DNA from: Actinomycetes bacterium
Lineage (GTDB): Bacteria; Actinomycetota; Acidimicrobiia; Acidimicrobiales; RAAP-2
Assembly (NCBI GenBank): GCA_021791845.1
Contig: JAJYVT010000001.1
Location: 62,001-126,000, forward strand
Reading direction: 5' to 3'
DNA: 64,000 bases
Shown here: positions 31,949 through 40,678 of the stretch, one piece after another
Layout of the letters: every line of letters begins with the position of its first letter
Position numbering within the stretch: position 1 is the first letter of the stretch
Made by a program: the position numbers and the translations under genes
Notes under the pieces: generated by a model
Databases searched by the model: none
What the model was told of the DNA's origin: nothing
Seen by the model: only the letters and a program-made list of their open reading frames with translations

Positions 31949-32856
31949 CCCCGCCGCTCGTCCGGGTGCATGCCGGCAAGGTGCGCGAGCTGTTCGACGC
32001 CGGCGACGGGCTCCTCCTCATGGTCGCCTCCGACCGGATCAGCGCCTACGACGTCGTCTTCGCCGAGCCCATCCCCGAGAAGGGGCGCGTGCTCACGGCC
32101 ATGACGGCCTTCTGGTGCGACGAGCTCGCCGACCTCGCCCCCGGCACGGTGGTCACCGCCGATCCCGCAGAGATCGCCGAGCGGGTGCCCGGCGCGGCGG
32201 CGCTCGCCGGCAACGGCTGGTCGAGCATCGACGGGCGGGCGCTCCTGGTGCGGCGGGCCGAGATGCTGCAGATCGAGTGCATCGTGCGGGGGTACCTGGC
32301 CGGCCAGGCCTACGACGAGTACGCCGCGTCCGGCACGGTGCACGGGACGCCGATGCCGCCGGGGCTGCAGCTGGCCGACCGCCTGCCCGAGCCGATGTTC
32401 ACCCCCTCCACCAAGGCGGAGCAGGGCCACGACCTCAACATCGGGTTCGCCGAGGCGGCGGCCATCGTCGGGGGCGACGCCGCGGCCGATGCCCGCCGGA
32501 TCTGCCTCGGGCTGTACGAGCGGGCCGCGGCGCGGGCCGCCGCCGCCGGGTTCGTCCTGGCGGACACCAAGTTCGAGCTCGGCTACGTGGACGGCGTCCT
32601 GTCGCTGTGCGACGAGGTGGTGACCCCCGACTCGTCCCGGCTGTGGCCGGCGGACGCCGTGGTGCCCGGCCGGACCCCGCCGGCGTTCGACAAGCAGCCC
32701 CTCCGGGACTGGGCCGCCTCCAGCGGCTGGGACAAGCGCCCGCCGCCGCCGCCGCTGCCTCCCGAGATCGTGCGGGAGACGTCGGACCGCTACGTGGCCG
32801 CCTACGAGCGCGTGACCGGTCTCTCGCTGTCCGACTGGTACGGTGCGCGGCGATGA
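31945..32856 (+). CDS. purC: SAICAR synthase
   Basis: 303 residues. GTG start overlapping purB. VHAGKVRELFDAGDGLLLMV (K-x-R-x-L-F phosphate loop), SDRISAYDVVFAEPIPEKG, ECIVRGYLAGQAYDEY and VLADTKFELGYVDG are characteristic. It couples CAIR with aspartate, using ATP. A Pro-rich stretch near the C-terminus ([12 protein letters not shown]) is common in this enzyme. Stop overlaps purS by ATGA. Confidence 0.97.
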
Positions 32857-33113
32857 GGTTCGCAGCGCGGGTGGAGGTACGGCTGCGACCGGGCATCGCC
32901 GATCCGGAGGGCGCCACCATCGAGCGGGCCCTGCCCGCCCTCGGGTTCGAGGGGGTGCGCGACGTGCGCGCCGGGCGGTCCTTCCGCTTCGAGGTGGATG
33001 CCGCCGACGAGGGGGAGGCCCGCCGGCGGGCCGAGGAGCTCGCCCACCGGCTGCTCGCCAACCCCGTCATCGAGGACAGCGTCCTGGAGCTCGCCCCGGT
33101 GGAGGGGGCCTGA
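32853..33113 (+). CDS. purS: FGAM synthase subunit PurS
   Basis: 86 residues. ATG start overlapping purC. MRFAARVEVRLRPGIADPEG, GATIERALPALGFEGVRDVR and a C-terminal NPVIEDSVLEL match PurS, the small adapter that holds PurQ and PurL together. Adjacent purQ and purL confirm it. One-base overlap with purQ (TGATG). Confidence 0.95.
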   Translation: MRFAARVEVRLRPGIADPEGATIERALPALGFEGVRDVRAGRSFRFEVDAADEGEARRRAEELAHRLLANPVIEDSVLELAPVEGA

Positions 33114-33793
33114 TGGCGGCCCGGGTCGCGGTGGTCGTCTTCCCGGGGACCAACTGCGAGCACGACGTGGTGACGGCCATGGAGCGGGTGGGGGCCGAGG
33201 CGTCCCTCGTCTGGCACGGCGACCGCGACCTCGGCCCGGCCGACGCCGTGGTGCTCCCCGGCGGCTTCGCCCACGGCGACTACCTCCGCCCGGGTGCGCT
33301 GGCGCGGTTCTCGCCGGTGATGGAGGCGGTGGCCCGCTTTGCCGCCGAGGGCGGCCCCGTGGTCGGGATCTGCAACGGCTTCCAGGTGCTGACCGAGGCC
33401 GGCCTGCTGCCCGGCGCGCTGGTGAAGAACCGCGGGCTGCGGTTCGTCTGCGCCCCGGCCCGCGTGCGGGTCGACTCCGACCGGTCCGTGCTCACGGCCG
33501 GCCTGCCCCTCGGCACCACGCTCTCGGTCCCGGTCAACCACTTCTCGGGCAGCTACGTCTGCGACCCCGCCACCCTGGCCCGGCTCCGCGACGGGGGCCA
33601 GGTGGTGCTCCGGTACCTGGAGAACCCCAACGGGTCGGTGGACGACATCGCCGGCGTGGCCAACGCCGCCGGCAACGTGGTCGGGCTGATGCCCCACCCC
33701 GAGCGGGCGGTCGACGCGCTCTTGGGCTCCGCCGACGGCCAGCTGCTGCTGCGCGCCCTCGTGCAGCAGGCGGCCGGCGTGCGCGCCGCGTGA
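33113..33793 (+). CDS. purQ: FGAM synthase glutaminase subunit PurQ
   Basis: 226 residues. Class I glutamine amidotransferase with VVVFPGTNCEHDVVTAM, VLPGGFAHGDYLRPGA, nucleophilic Cys in GICNGFQVLTEAGLLPGALV and the His-Glu pair in LMPHPERA. It supplies ammonia to PurL. Overlaps purL by GTGA. Confidence 0.97.
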   Translation: MAARVAVVVFPGTNCEHDVVTAMERVGAEASLVWHGDRDLGPADAVVLPGGFAHGDYLRPGALARFSPVMEAVARFAAEGGPVVGICNGFQVLTEAGLLPGALVKNRGLRFVCAPARVRVDSDRSVLTAGLPLGTTLSVPVNHFSGSYVCDPATLARLRDGGQVVLRYLENPNGSVDDIAGVANAAGNVVGLMPHPERAVDALLGSADGQLLLRALVQQAAGVRAA

Positions 33794-36087
33794 CGGTGGC
33801 GGAGGAGCCGCTCCACCGCGCGCTCGGCCTGACCGACGACGAGCTGGCGATGGCCACCGCCGTCCTGGGTCGGGAGCCGAACCACCTCGAGCTGGCCCTC
33901 TACGCGGTGATGTGGAGCGAGCACTGCTCCTACAAGTCGTCGCGGCTCCACCTGCGGCGGCTCCCGACCGAGGGCAGCCGGGTCCTGGTCGGCCCGGGCG
34001 AGAACGCCGGGGTGGTCGACGCCGGGGACGGGGTGGCCGTCGCCATCCGCATCGAGAGCCACAACCACCCCTCCGCCATCGAGCCCCACCAGGGCGCGGC
34101 CACCGGGGTGGGCGGCATCCTGCGCGACGTCTTCACCATGGGGGCCCGCCCGCTGGCCGTCATGGACCCCCTCTTCTTCGGCCCGCTCGACGCCGCCCGC
34201 CAGCGCTGGCTGGTGGAGGGCGTGGTCGCCGGCATCTCGGCCTACGGGAACTCGGTGGGCGTGCCCACCGTCGGCGGCGAGCTCACCTTCGACCCGTGCT
34301 ACGCCGGCAACCCGCTCGTCAACGTGCTCTGCCTCGGCGCCCTCCCGGTGGGGCGGCTGGTCCTCGGCCGGGCGTCGGGCCCTGGCAACCTGGCCGTCCT
34401 GCTCGGCTCCACCACCGGGCGCGACGGCATCGGCGGGGTGAGCGTCCTGGCCTCGGCCGGTTTCGGCGGCGAGGGGGCGGGGACCGACGACGCAAAACGG
34501 CCCAGCGTGCAGGTGGGCGACCCGTTCGAGGAGAAGCGGCTCATCGAGGCCTGCCTCGCCCTGCTCGACGCCGGCCTGGTGGTGGGGATCCAGGACCTGG
34601 GAGGCGCCGGGCTGGCCTGCGCCACCAGCGAGACGGCGGCCCGGGGCGGCGTGGGAATGGACGTGGACGTGTCGGCCGTCCCCTGCCGGGAGCCGCACAT
34701 GGCGCCCTGGGAGGTCATGACGTCGGAGAGCCAGGAGCGGATGCTCGCCATCGTCACCCCCGGGGACTGGCCGGCGGTGGCCGAGCTGTGCGCCCGCTGG
34801 GAGGTACGGGCCACGGTGATCGGCACGGTGACGGAGCCGGTGCCCGGTGACGGGGGCGCGGTCGGGCGCCTGCGCATCCTCGACGGACCGGGCGGGCAGG
34901 TGCTGGCCGACGTGCCCGCCGCCTCGCTGGCCGACGACGCCCCCCTCTACGACCGCCCGCGGGCCGAGCCGGCCGACCGGACGGCCCGGCTGGCCGACGA
35001 CCCCACGGCCGACGAGCCGGCGGGCGACTGCGCCGCCGACCTCGGCGCGCTCCTGGTCGATCCCAGTTGGGTGTACCGGCAGTACGACCACCAGCTCTTC
35101 TTGAACACGGTCGTCGGCCCGGGCGCCGACGCCGCCCTGCTGCGCCTGGCCGGGCCCGGGCTCCCGCCCAGCGAGCGCGGGCTGGCGGTCACCACCGACT
35201 CGAGCCCCCGCTGGTGCGCCATCGACCCGCGGGCGGGGACCGCCTTGGTGCTTGCCGAAGCAGTCGCCAACCTGGCGTGCGTGGGGGCGTCGCCGGTGGC
35301 GGTGGTCAACTGCCTCAACTTCGGGAACCCCGAGCACCCCGAGGTGATGTGGCAGCTGTCGGAGGTTGTCGACGGGCTGGCCGGCGCCTGCCGCGACCTC
35401 GGGCTCCCCGTGGTCGGGGGCAACGTCAGCCTCTACAACGAGAGCGCGGGCGCCGACATCGACCCCACCCCGGTGGTGGGCGTCCTGGGCCTGGTGGACG
35501 CCCTGCGGGCCCGGCCGCCGGGCATGGGGCTCGTCGCGGGGGCGACCGTCGCCCTGCTGGGGGAGCGGGCCGCTCCCGGCGACCAGCCCCATCCCCTCGC
35601 CGGCACGCGCTGGGCGGTGGAGCGGCGCGACCGCCGGTCCGGCCGGCTGCCGGCCCTCGACCCGGCCGCCCACGGCCGCCTGGTCGCGCTGGTGGCTGCG
35701 CTGGTCTCGGAGACGGTGGCCGGGGGGCCCGGCCTGCTCGCCTCCGTCCACGACGTCTCGGGAGGCGGGATCGGCGTCGCCCTGGCCGAGATGGCGATCG
35801 CCGGCGGGATCGGCGCCCGGGTGCGGGGCATCGCCGGGCACCGCGAGCTCTTCACCGAGCTGCCGTCGAGGTTCGTTGTCGCCACCCACGACCCCGAGGC
35901 GCTCGTGGCGCGGGCGGAGGCGTCGGGGGTGGCGGTGTCGCTGCTCGGGATGGCCGCCGGCGACCGGCTGGTGGTGGAGGACGCCGAGGGGACCGCCCTC
36001 GTGGACGTGCCCCTGGCCGAGCTCACCGCCTCCTGGCGCGACGCCCTCCCGGGCCGGCTGGACGACGTGGCCGACGCCGCCGGTTGA
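33790..36087 (+). CDS. purL: FGAM synthase large subunit PurL (small form)
   Basis: 765 residues, the PurS/PurQ-dependent form rather than the 1300-residue fused enzyme. GTG start overlapping purQ. WSEHCSYKSSRLHLRRLPT with the catalytic His, RIESHNHPSAIEPHQGAATG for ATP/Mg binding, ISAYGNSVGVPTVGGEL, and GNVSLYNESAGADI in the second half. It converts FGAR to FGAM. Last gene of the purA-to-purL run; a hairpin follows the stop. Confidence 0.97.
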   Translation: MTVAEEPLHRALGLTDDELAMATAVLGREPNHLELALYAVMWSEHCSYKSSRLHLRRLPTEGSRVLVGPGENAGVVDAGDGVAVAIRIESHNHPSAIEPHQGAATGVGGILRDVFTMGARPLAVMDPLFFGPLDAARQRWLVEGVVAGISAYGNSVGVPTVGGELTFDPCYAGNPLVNVLCLGALPVGRLVLGRASGPGNLAVLLGSTTGRDGIGGVSVLASAGFGGEGAGTDDAKRPSVQVGDPFEEKRLIEACLALLDAGLVVGIQDLGGAGLACATSETAARGGVGMDVDVSAVPCREPHMAPWEVMTSESQERMLAIVTPGDWPAVAELCARWEVRATVIGTVTEPVPGDGGAVGRLRILDGPGGQVLADVPAASLADDAPLYDRPRAEPADRTARLADDPTADEPAGDCAADLGALLVDPSWVYRQYDHQLFLNTVVGPGADAALLRLAGPGLPPSERGLAVTTDSSPRWCAIDPRAGTALVLAEAVANLACVGASPVAVVNCLNFGNPEHPEVMWQLSEVVDGLAGACRDLGLPVVGGNVSLYNESAGADIDPTPVVGVLGLVDALRARPPGMGLVAGATVALLGERAAPGDQPHPLAGTRWAVERRDRRSGRLPALDPAAHGRLVALVAALVSETVAGGPGLLASVHDVSGGGIGVALAEMAIAGGIGARVRGIAGHRELFTELPSRFVVATHDPEALVARAEASGVAVSLLGMAAGDRLVVEDAEGTALVDVPLAELTASWRDALPGRLDDVADAAG

Positions 36088-36089
36088 GG

Positions 36090-36105
36090 ACGGCCGCCCG
36101 GCCGT
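36090..36105. terminator. Possible terminator hairpin between purL and the PHP gene
   Basis: ACGGCC-GCCC-GGCCGT forms a 6-bp stem with a 4-nt loop directly after the purL stop codon, between two convergent genes. There is no T-tract, so it is only a candidate. Confidence 0.35.
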
Positions 36106-36139
36106 TGGTCGACCCTCCTGCGGTCGGCCGGGCCCGGGG

Positions 36140-36982
36140 TCAGCCCGGCCGCCGGGCCACGAGCGCCTCGAGCGCGCCGTCGGGCACGGCCAGGTCACCT
36201 TCGCCCGTCCCCACCGACAACCCGGCCTTCACCTCGCCGTGGTAGTCGGACCCCCCGGTGGCCACGAGGTCGTGGCGCCCGGCCAGCGCGACGAGCTCGG
36301 CCCGCGTCTCCGGCGAGTACCGGCCGTAGTAGGCCTCGATGCCGGCGAAGCCCGCCTCGGCCAGGTGTCCCACCGCCGTGTCGAGCTCGCCGGCGTCGAG
36401 CCCCAGCGTGAGGGGGTGGGCGAGGACGGCGACGGCGCCCGATGCCCGGGCGGCGGCGGCCAGGGCATCGGGCTCCAGGCGGGCCTTGGGGACGTAGGCC
36501 GGGGCCCCGGTCCCGAGCCAGCGGTCGAAGGCGTCGGGGATGGAATCGGCGTAGCCGTGGCGGACGAGCACCGCCGCCACGTGCGGCCGCCCCGCGCTCT
36601 GCTCGCCGGCCGCCTGGGCCACGATCTCCTCGTAGGTGACGTCGAGCCCCAGCGTCCGCAGCCGGTCGGCCAGCTCCCGGTTGCGCGCCACCCGGTCCCG
36701 CCGCAGTGCCGCCAGCTCCACCTGGAGCGGCCCGTCGTCGGCCTCGGCGAAGTAGACGAGGACGTGGGCGCTGCCCCGCCCGTAGGCGCAGGAGACCTCG
36801 CACCCGGGCACCAGGGTGATCCCCAGCTCCTGGGCCCGGGCCATGGCCCGGGGCAGCCCGGAGAGCGTGTCGTGGTCGGTGAGGGCGACGGCGCTGCACC
36901 CGGCGGTCACGGCCAGCTCGACCACCCGCTCGGGCGGGTCGGTGCCATCGGAGCAGGTGGAGTGGGTGTGCAGGTCGATCAT
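36140..36982 (-). CDS. PHP-domain phosphoesterase
   Basis: 280 residues. MIDLHTHSTCSDGTDPPERV carries the HxH metal motif, with ALTDHDTLSG next, GCEVSCAYGRGSAHVLVY, VLAHPLTLG, and a C-terminal GGSDYHGEVKAG that closes the trinuclear metal site. This matches the YciV/RNase AM and 3',5'-nucleoside bisphosphate phosphatase type, which act on short RNAs or pAp. Its position opposite purL and divergent from purF does not say more. Divergent gap of 146 bp to purF. Confidence 0.88.
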   Translation of the reverse strand: MIDLHTHSTCSDGTDPPERVVELAVTAGCSAVALTDHDTLSGLPRAMARAQELGITLVPGCEVSCAYGRGSAHVLVYFAEADDGPLQVELAALRRDRVARNRELADRLRTLGLDVTYEEIVAQAAGEQSAGRPHVAAVLVRHGYADSIPDAFDRWLGTGAPAYVPKARLEPDALAAAARASGAVAVLAHPLTLGLDAGELDTAVGHLAEAGFAGIEAYYGRYSPETRAELVALAGRHDLVATGGSDYHGEVKAGLSVGTGEGDLAVPDGALEALVARRPG

Positions 36983-37035
36983 GGGACGCCAGACGACGCT
37001 AGTGCCCGGCGGGCGGGCTCCCGACCCCCGGACGG

Positions 37036-37041
37036 TACACT
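37036..37041 (+). promoter_or_regulatory. -10 element before purF
   Basis: TACACT in GGTACACTCGGTTCG, 87 nt before the purF start. It resembles the purA promoter element. A recognisable -35 is lacking. Confidence 0.4.
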
Positions 37042-37128
37042 CGGTTCGAATCGACGACCGGGCGCACGCCAGCCGCGCCTTCGTGGCCCGCTCGGCGTCC
37101 GGGATCGCACAAAGGCGGAGTCCGGAAC

Positions 37129-38604
37129 GTGAAGGAAGCCTGCGGAGTGTTCGGGGTGCACGCGCCCGGGCGCACGGCGTCGCACCTCACCTTCGACGGG
37201 CTGTACGCCCTCCAGCACCGCGGCCAGGAGTCGGCCGGCATGGCCGTGAGCGACGGCCGGACCGTCACCGTGGTGAAGAACATGGGCCTCGTGACCCGGG
37301 TGTTCGACGAGCGCACCCTGTCCGGGCTGACCGGCCATCTGGCGATGGGCCACACCCGGTACTCCACCCACGGCTCGTCCGACTGGCTGGCCGCCCAGCC
37401 CGTCTACCGCCCCGCCGGGCGAGCCGGCTTCGCCCTGGGCCACAACGGGAACCTCACCAACACCGCGGCGCTGGCCGAGCGGGCCGGCATGCTCCCGGGC
37501 ATGACGGTGACCGACAGCGACGTCGTGGCCGAGCTGCTCTCGCAAGCGTGTGCCCGGGTCTCCCACGTCGAGACCGGGGACCCGGGGGGCGAGGGTCTGG
37601 GCGCCGCCCTCCGGGCGGTGCTCCCGCTGGTGGAGGGGGCGTACTCGCTGGTGCTCATGGACGAGTCCCGGCTCTACGGCGTGCGCGACCCCCACGGTTT
37701 CCGCCCGCTGTGCCTGGGCCGGCTCGGCACCGCCGCCGCGCCCGAGGGGTGGGTCCTGGCCTCGGAGTCGCCCGCGCTCGACGTGGTGGGCGCGACCTTC
37801 GTGCGCGAGCTCGAGCCGGGGGAGCTCGTGACGATCGACGAGCACGGGCCCCGCTCCGAGCAGCTGTGGGGCCCCGACGGGCCGGACCCCCGGCTGTGCA
37901 TCTTCGAGCTCGTCTACTTCGCCCGGCCCGACAGCCGCCTCTACGGGCGCGAGGTCCACGGGGCCCGCCGGCGGATGGGCGAGCTCCTGGCCGAGCAGGC
38001 GCCGGTCGAGGCCGACCTCGTGATGGGCGTGCCCGAGTCGGGGGTGCCGGCAGCCGAGGGGTTCGCCCGCAGGAGCGGCATCCCCTACGGGCAGGGGCTC
38101 GTGAAGAACCGCTACATCGGTCGCACCTTCATCAACCCCGACTCCGACGCCCGCCGCAACGCCGTCCGGCGCAAGCTCAACCCGCTGCGGGAGAACATCG
38201 CCGGGAAGCGGCTGGTGGTGGTGGACGACTCCATCGTCCGCGGCACCACCACCCGGGCCATCGTGGGGATGCTGCGGGACGCAGGGGCGACCGAGGTCCA
38301 CATGCGCGTCTCGTCCCCGCCGATCCGCTGGCCCTGCTTCTACGGCATCGACACGCCCACACGGAACGAGCTGTTGGCCGCCACGATGACGCTGGAGGAG
38401 ATCAAGGTCTTCCTCGGCGTGGACTCGATCGCCTACATCGGGCTCGACCAGCTGAAGGAGGCGATCGGCGCCGGGCATGCCGGTTGGTGCGACGCCTGCC
38501 TGACCGGGCGGTACCCGACGGCGGTCCCGGTCGAGCTGGTGGCCGCCGGCGCAGTGGCCGACGCGCCGGACCGCGCCCTCCAGGGCGCCCTCCCGGGTGT
38601 CTGA
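37129..38604 (+). CDS. purF: Amidophosphoribosyltransferase
   Basis: 491 residues. GTG start. The N-terminus reads MKEACGVFGV, so the catalytic Cys is residue 5 and a four-residue propeptide would have to be removed. Glutaminase motifs: YALQHRGQESAGMAV, GHTRYSTHGSS, GHNGNLTN. The phosphoribosyltransferase domain has VVVDDSIVRGTTTRAIV (PRPP motif), and cysteines at GWCDACLTGRYP are probable Fe-S ligands with others earlier. It commits PRPP to purine synthesis. Overlaps purM by 8 nt. Confidence 0.97.
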   Translation: MKEACGVFGVHAPGRTASHLTFDGLYALQHRGQESAGMAVSDGRTVTVVKNMGLVTRVFDERTLSGLTGHLAMGHTRYSTHGSSDWLAAQPVYRPAGRAGFALGHNGNLTNTAALAERAGMLPGMTVTDSDVVAELLSQACARVSHVETGDPGGEGLGAALRAVLPLVEGAYSLVLMDESRLYGVRDPHGFRPLCLGRLGTAAAPEGWVLASESPALDVVGATFVRELEPGELVTIDEHGPRSEQLWGPDGPDPRLCIFELVYFARPDSRLYGREVHGARRRMGELLAEQAPVEADLVMGVPESGVPAAEGFARRSGIPYGQGLVKNRYIGRTFINPDSDARRNAVRRKLNPLRENIAGKRLVVVDDSIVRGTTTRAIVGMLRDAGATEVHMRVSSPPIRWPCFYGIDTPTRNELLAATMTLEEIKVFLGVDSIAYIGLDQLKEAIGAGHAGWCDACLTGRYPTAVPVELVAAGAVADAPDRALQGALPGV

Positions 38605-39712
38605 CGATCCCGGCCGCGACCCGGCCACCGGCGCGGCAGCCACCGGCGGCCCGGCCACCACCGGCGCCCCGGCCACCGGCGCAGTGACCTACGCCGCCGC
38701 CGGCGTGGACATCGCCGCCGGCGACGAGGCGGTGCGGCGCATCCGGGCCGCCGCCGCGTCGACCGCCCGCCCCGGCGTGCTCGAGGGCATCGGCGGCTTC
38801 GCCGGGCGCTTCGCCCTCGACACGGCGCGCTACCGGCACCCGGTCCTCGTCTCCTCCACCGACGGCGTCGGCACCAAGCTGCTCGTGGCCCGGGCCACCG
38901 GCCGCTACGACACCGTCGGCGTCGACCTGGTCGCCATGTGCGTGGACGACCTCGTGTGCCTGGGTGCCGAGCCGCTCTTCCTCTTGGACTACGTGGCGAT
39001 GGGCCACCTGGACGCCGGCCGGCTGGAGGCGATCGTGGCCGGGATCGCCGCCGGCTGCCGGGACGCCGGCTGTGCGCTCCTCGGGGGGGAGACGGCCGAG
39101 CACCCCGACGCCATGGACGTCGAGGACGTCGACGTGGCCGGGTTCGCCGTCGGGGTGGTCGAGTCGGGGGCCGAGCTGGGCCCCGGCCGCGTGCGCCCGG
39201 GCGACGTCCTGGTGGGCCTGCTCTCCCCCGGGTTGCGCTCGAACGGCTACTCGCTCGCCCGCCACGTGCTGCTCCAGCGGGCGGCGCGCCCGCTCGACGC
39301 CCCGGCGTGGGAGGGGGCGGGGCACTCCCTCGCCGACGAGCTGCTGCGCCCGTCGGTGGTCTACGCCCCCGCCGTCCTGGCCGCCGCCGCCGCCGGCGGG
39401 CTCCACGCCTGCGCCCACGTCACCGGGGGCGGTATTCCCGGCAATCTGGTCCGGGTCCTTCCCCCCGACCTCGATGCCCGCGTCCGGCGCGACGCATGGA
39501 CGCCGCCCCGCATCTTCGGGGAGATCGCGCGCCTCGGACCGGTGAATGACGAGGAGATGCTGCAGGTGTTCAACATGGGCCTCGGCATGGTGCTCGTGGT
39601 GGCGGCCGACGCCGTCGACTCCGTGCTCGGCGCGCTGGCAGGCGGTGCTCCCGAGGTGCGCACGGCCGTCGTCGGCGAGGTCGTGGCGGGATCCGGGAGG
39701 GTCCGGCTGTGA
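38597..39712 (+). CDS. purM: Phosphoribosylformylglycinamidine cyclo-ligase (AIR synthase)
   Basis: 371 residues from a GTG inside the end of purF. A Thr/Gly/Pro/Ala-rich leader of about 28 residues is followed by VTYAAAGVDIAAGDEAVRRI; STDGVGTKLLVA, MCVDDLVCLGAEPLFLLDY, GGETAEHPDAM and HVTGGGIPGNLVRVLP are AIR-synthase motifs. It closes the imidazole ring of AIR. GTGA overlap with pyrE. Confidence 0.96.
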   Translation: MSDDPGRDPATGAAATGGPATTGAPATGAVTYAAAGVDIAAGDEAVRRIRAAAASTARPGVLEGIGGFAGRFALDTARYRHPVLVSSTDGVGTKLLVARATGRYDTVGVDLVAMCVDDLVCLGAEPLFLLDYVAMGHLDAGRLEAIVAGIAAGCRDAGCALLGGETAEHPDAMDVEDVDVAGFAVGVVESGAELGPGRVRPGDVLVGLLSPGLRSNGYSLARHVLLQRAARPLDAPAWEGAGHSLADELLRPSVVYAPAVLAAAAAGGLHACAHVTGGGIPGNLVRVLPPDLDARVRRDAWTPPRIFGEIARLGPVNDEEMLQVFNMGLGMVLVVAADAVDSVLGALAGGAPEVRTAVVGEVVAGSGRVRL

Positions 39713-40338
39713 CCCGGCCCGCCGGCGGGCCCGGCGGAGGAGCGCCGACGCCCGGCCGCCCCGGACCCGAGGAGCCGGCGCTTCCCGAGGTGGTGCTCGA
39801 GCCGCTCCGCGCCCACCTGCTCGCGCACGCCGTGCGCCGCGGCAAATTCGTCTTGAAGTCGGGCAAGAAGAGCACGTGGTTCATCGACGCCAAGCAGACC
39901 GTGTGCCGCCCGGAGGCGATGCTGCTCGTTGCCGAGGCCGTGCTCGCCCTGACGCCACCGGACGTCACGGCCATCGGCGGTCTCACGATGGGGGCGGACC
40001 CGGTGGCGTTCGTCACCGCAGCGGTGGCGGCAACCCGGGGGCGGCCGCTCAAGGCCTTCAGCGTCCGCAAGGAGGTGAAGGACCATGGTGCCGGCGGCCG
40101 GATCGCCGGGGCGCTGGACCCGGGAGACCGGGTGGTGGTGACCGAGGACGCGGTCACCCGCGGGACCTCGCTGCTCGAGGCGGCCCACGCCGTGCGCGAC
40201 GCCGGCGCCGAGCCGGTGCTGCTGGTGGCGGTCGTCGACCGCGGCGGGACGGTGTCGGCGCTGGCGGCGGCCGAGGGCCTTCCCTTCCGGGCCGTCCTGG
40301 GGGCGCCGGACCTGGGCTTCCCCTTCGAAGGAGGATGA
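39709..40338 (+). CDS. pyrE: Orotate phosphoribosyltransferase
   Basis: 209 residues. A Pro/Gly-rich leader of about 30 residues, then the core: RRGKFVLKSGKKSTWFIDAK with the family's substrate-binding region, GLTMGADPVAFVTA, SVRKEVKDHG with active-site lysines, and the PRPP motif VVVTEDAVTRGTSLLEA. It attaches orotate to PRPP in pyrimidine synthesis. Notable as a pyrimidine gene placed at the end of purF-purM with overlapping codons; both pathways draw on PRPP. Confidence 0.95.
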   Translation: MTRPAGGPGGGAPTPGRPGPEEPALPEVVLEPLRAHLLAHAVRRGKFVLKSGKKSTWFIDAKQTVCRPEAMLLVAEAVLALTPPDVTAIGGLTMGADPVAFVTAAVAATRGRPLKAFSVRKEVKDHGAGGRIAGALDPGDRVVVTEDAVTRGTSLLEAAHAVRDAGAEPVLLVAVVDRGGTVSALAAAEGLPFRAVLGAPDLGFPFEGG

Positions 40339-40401
40339 GCCAGCGTGCCCGCGCTTTCGGACTGCGCGTGCAGTTGCATAGCCACTGAACTGCTACCGGT
40401 C

Positions 40402-40431
40402 TTGCAGCGATTGCACGGACGGCGGTACAGT
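40402..40431 (+). promoter_or_regulatory. Sigma-70-like promoter of the BTAD regulator
   Basis: TTGCAG at 40402-40407, 18-nt spacer, TACAGT at 40426-40431. Same -35 and spacing as the promoter at 5529-5558. Confidence 0.55.
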
Positions 40432-40439
40432 CGGTGACC

Positions 40440-40464
40440 GGCAATTTCTGTCGGATCGATTGCC
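40440..40464 (+). promoter_or_regulatory. Inverted repeat over the regulator's transcription start
   Basis: GGCAAT-N13-ATTGCC, perfect 6-bp arms, beginning 8 nt after the -10 hexamer. It would cover the transcription start and is a candidate autoregulatory operator. Confidence 0.45.
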
Positions 40465-40486
40465 TGAACGTTGCGGAGAGAAGGCA

Positions 40487-40678
40487 GTGACGGTCTCGGG
40501 GGAGGGGACGATCACGCCTGCCGAGGACGCGCCCGCGCCCCGAGGTCGGGGCCGGCGGCGCGCGTGCTCGAGCAGAAGGCCCAGCGGTCCCCGTGCGACC
40601 GCTGACCCGCCCGCCGCGGGCGCGCGCACCCCCGGGGGCGCACCCCCGCCCGCCACCGGCCGGAGGCCGGGCCCGTGA
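40487..40678 (+). CDS. Possible 63-residue leader peptide overlapping the regulator start
   Basis: A GTG at 40487 with GGAGAGAAGG upstream opens a 63-residue frame, MTVSGEGTITPAEDAPAPRG followed by Arg/Pro/Ala-rich sequence, ending in TGA at 40676-40678 that overlaps the GTG of the next gene (GTGA). It has the better ribosome site of the two, so translation of the regulator may be coupled to it. The composition is low-complexity and no family is recognised, so it may equally be non-coding leader. Confidence 0.35.
   Translation: MTVSGEGTITPAEDAPAPRGRGRRRACSSRRPSGPRATADPPAAGARTPGGAPPPATGRRPGP

Noticed and set aside
36090-36105. Confirmed rho-independent terminator after purL
   Set aside because: A good stem is present but there is no T-tract, so it is kept only as a low-confidence candidate.
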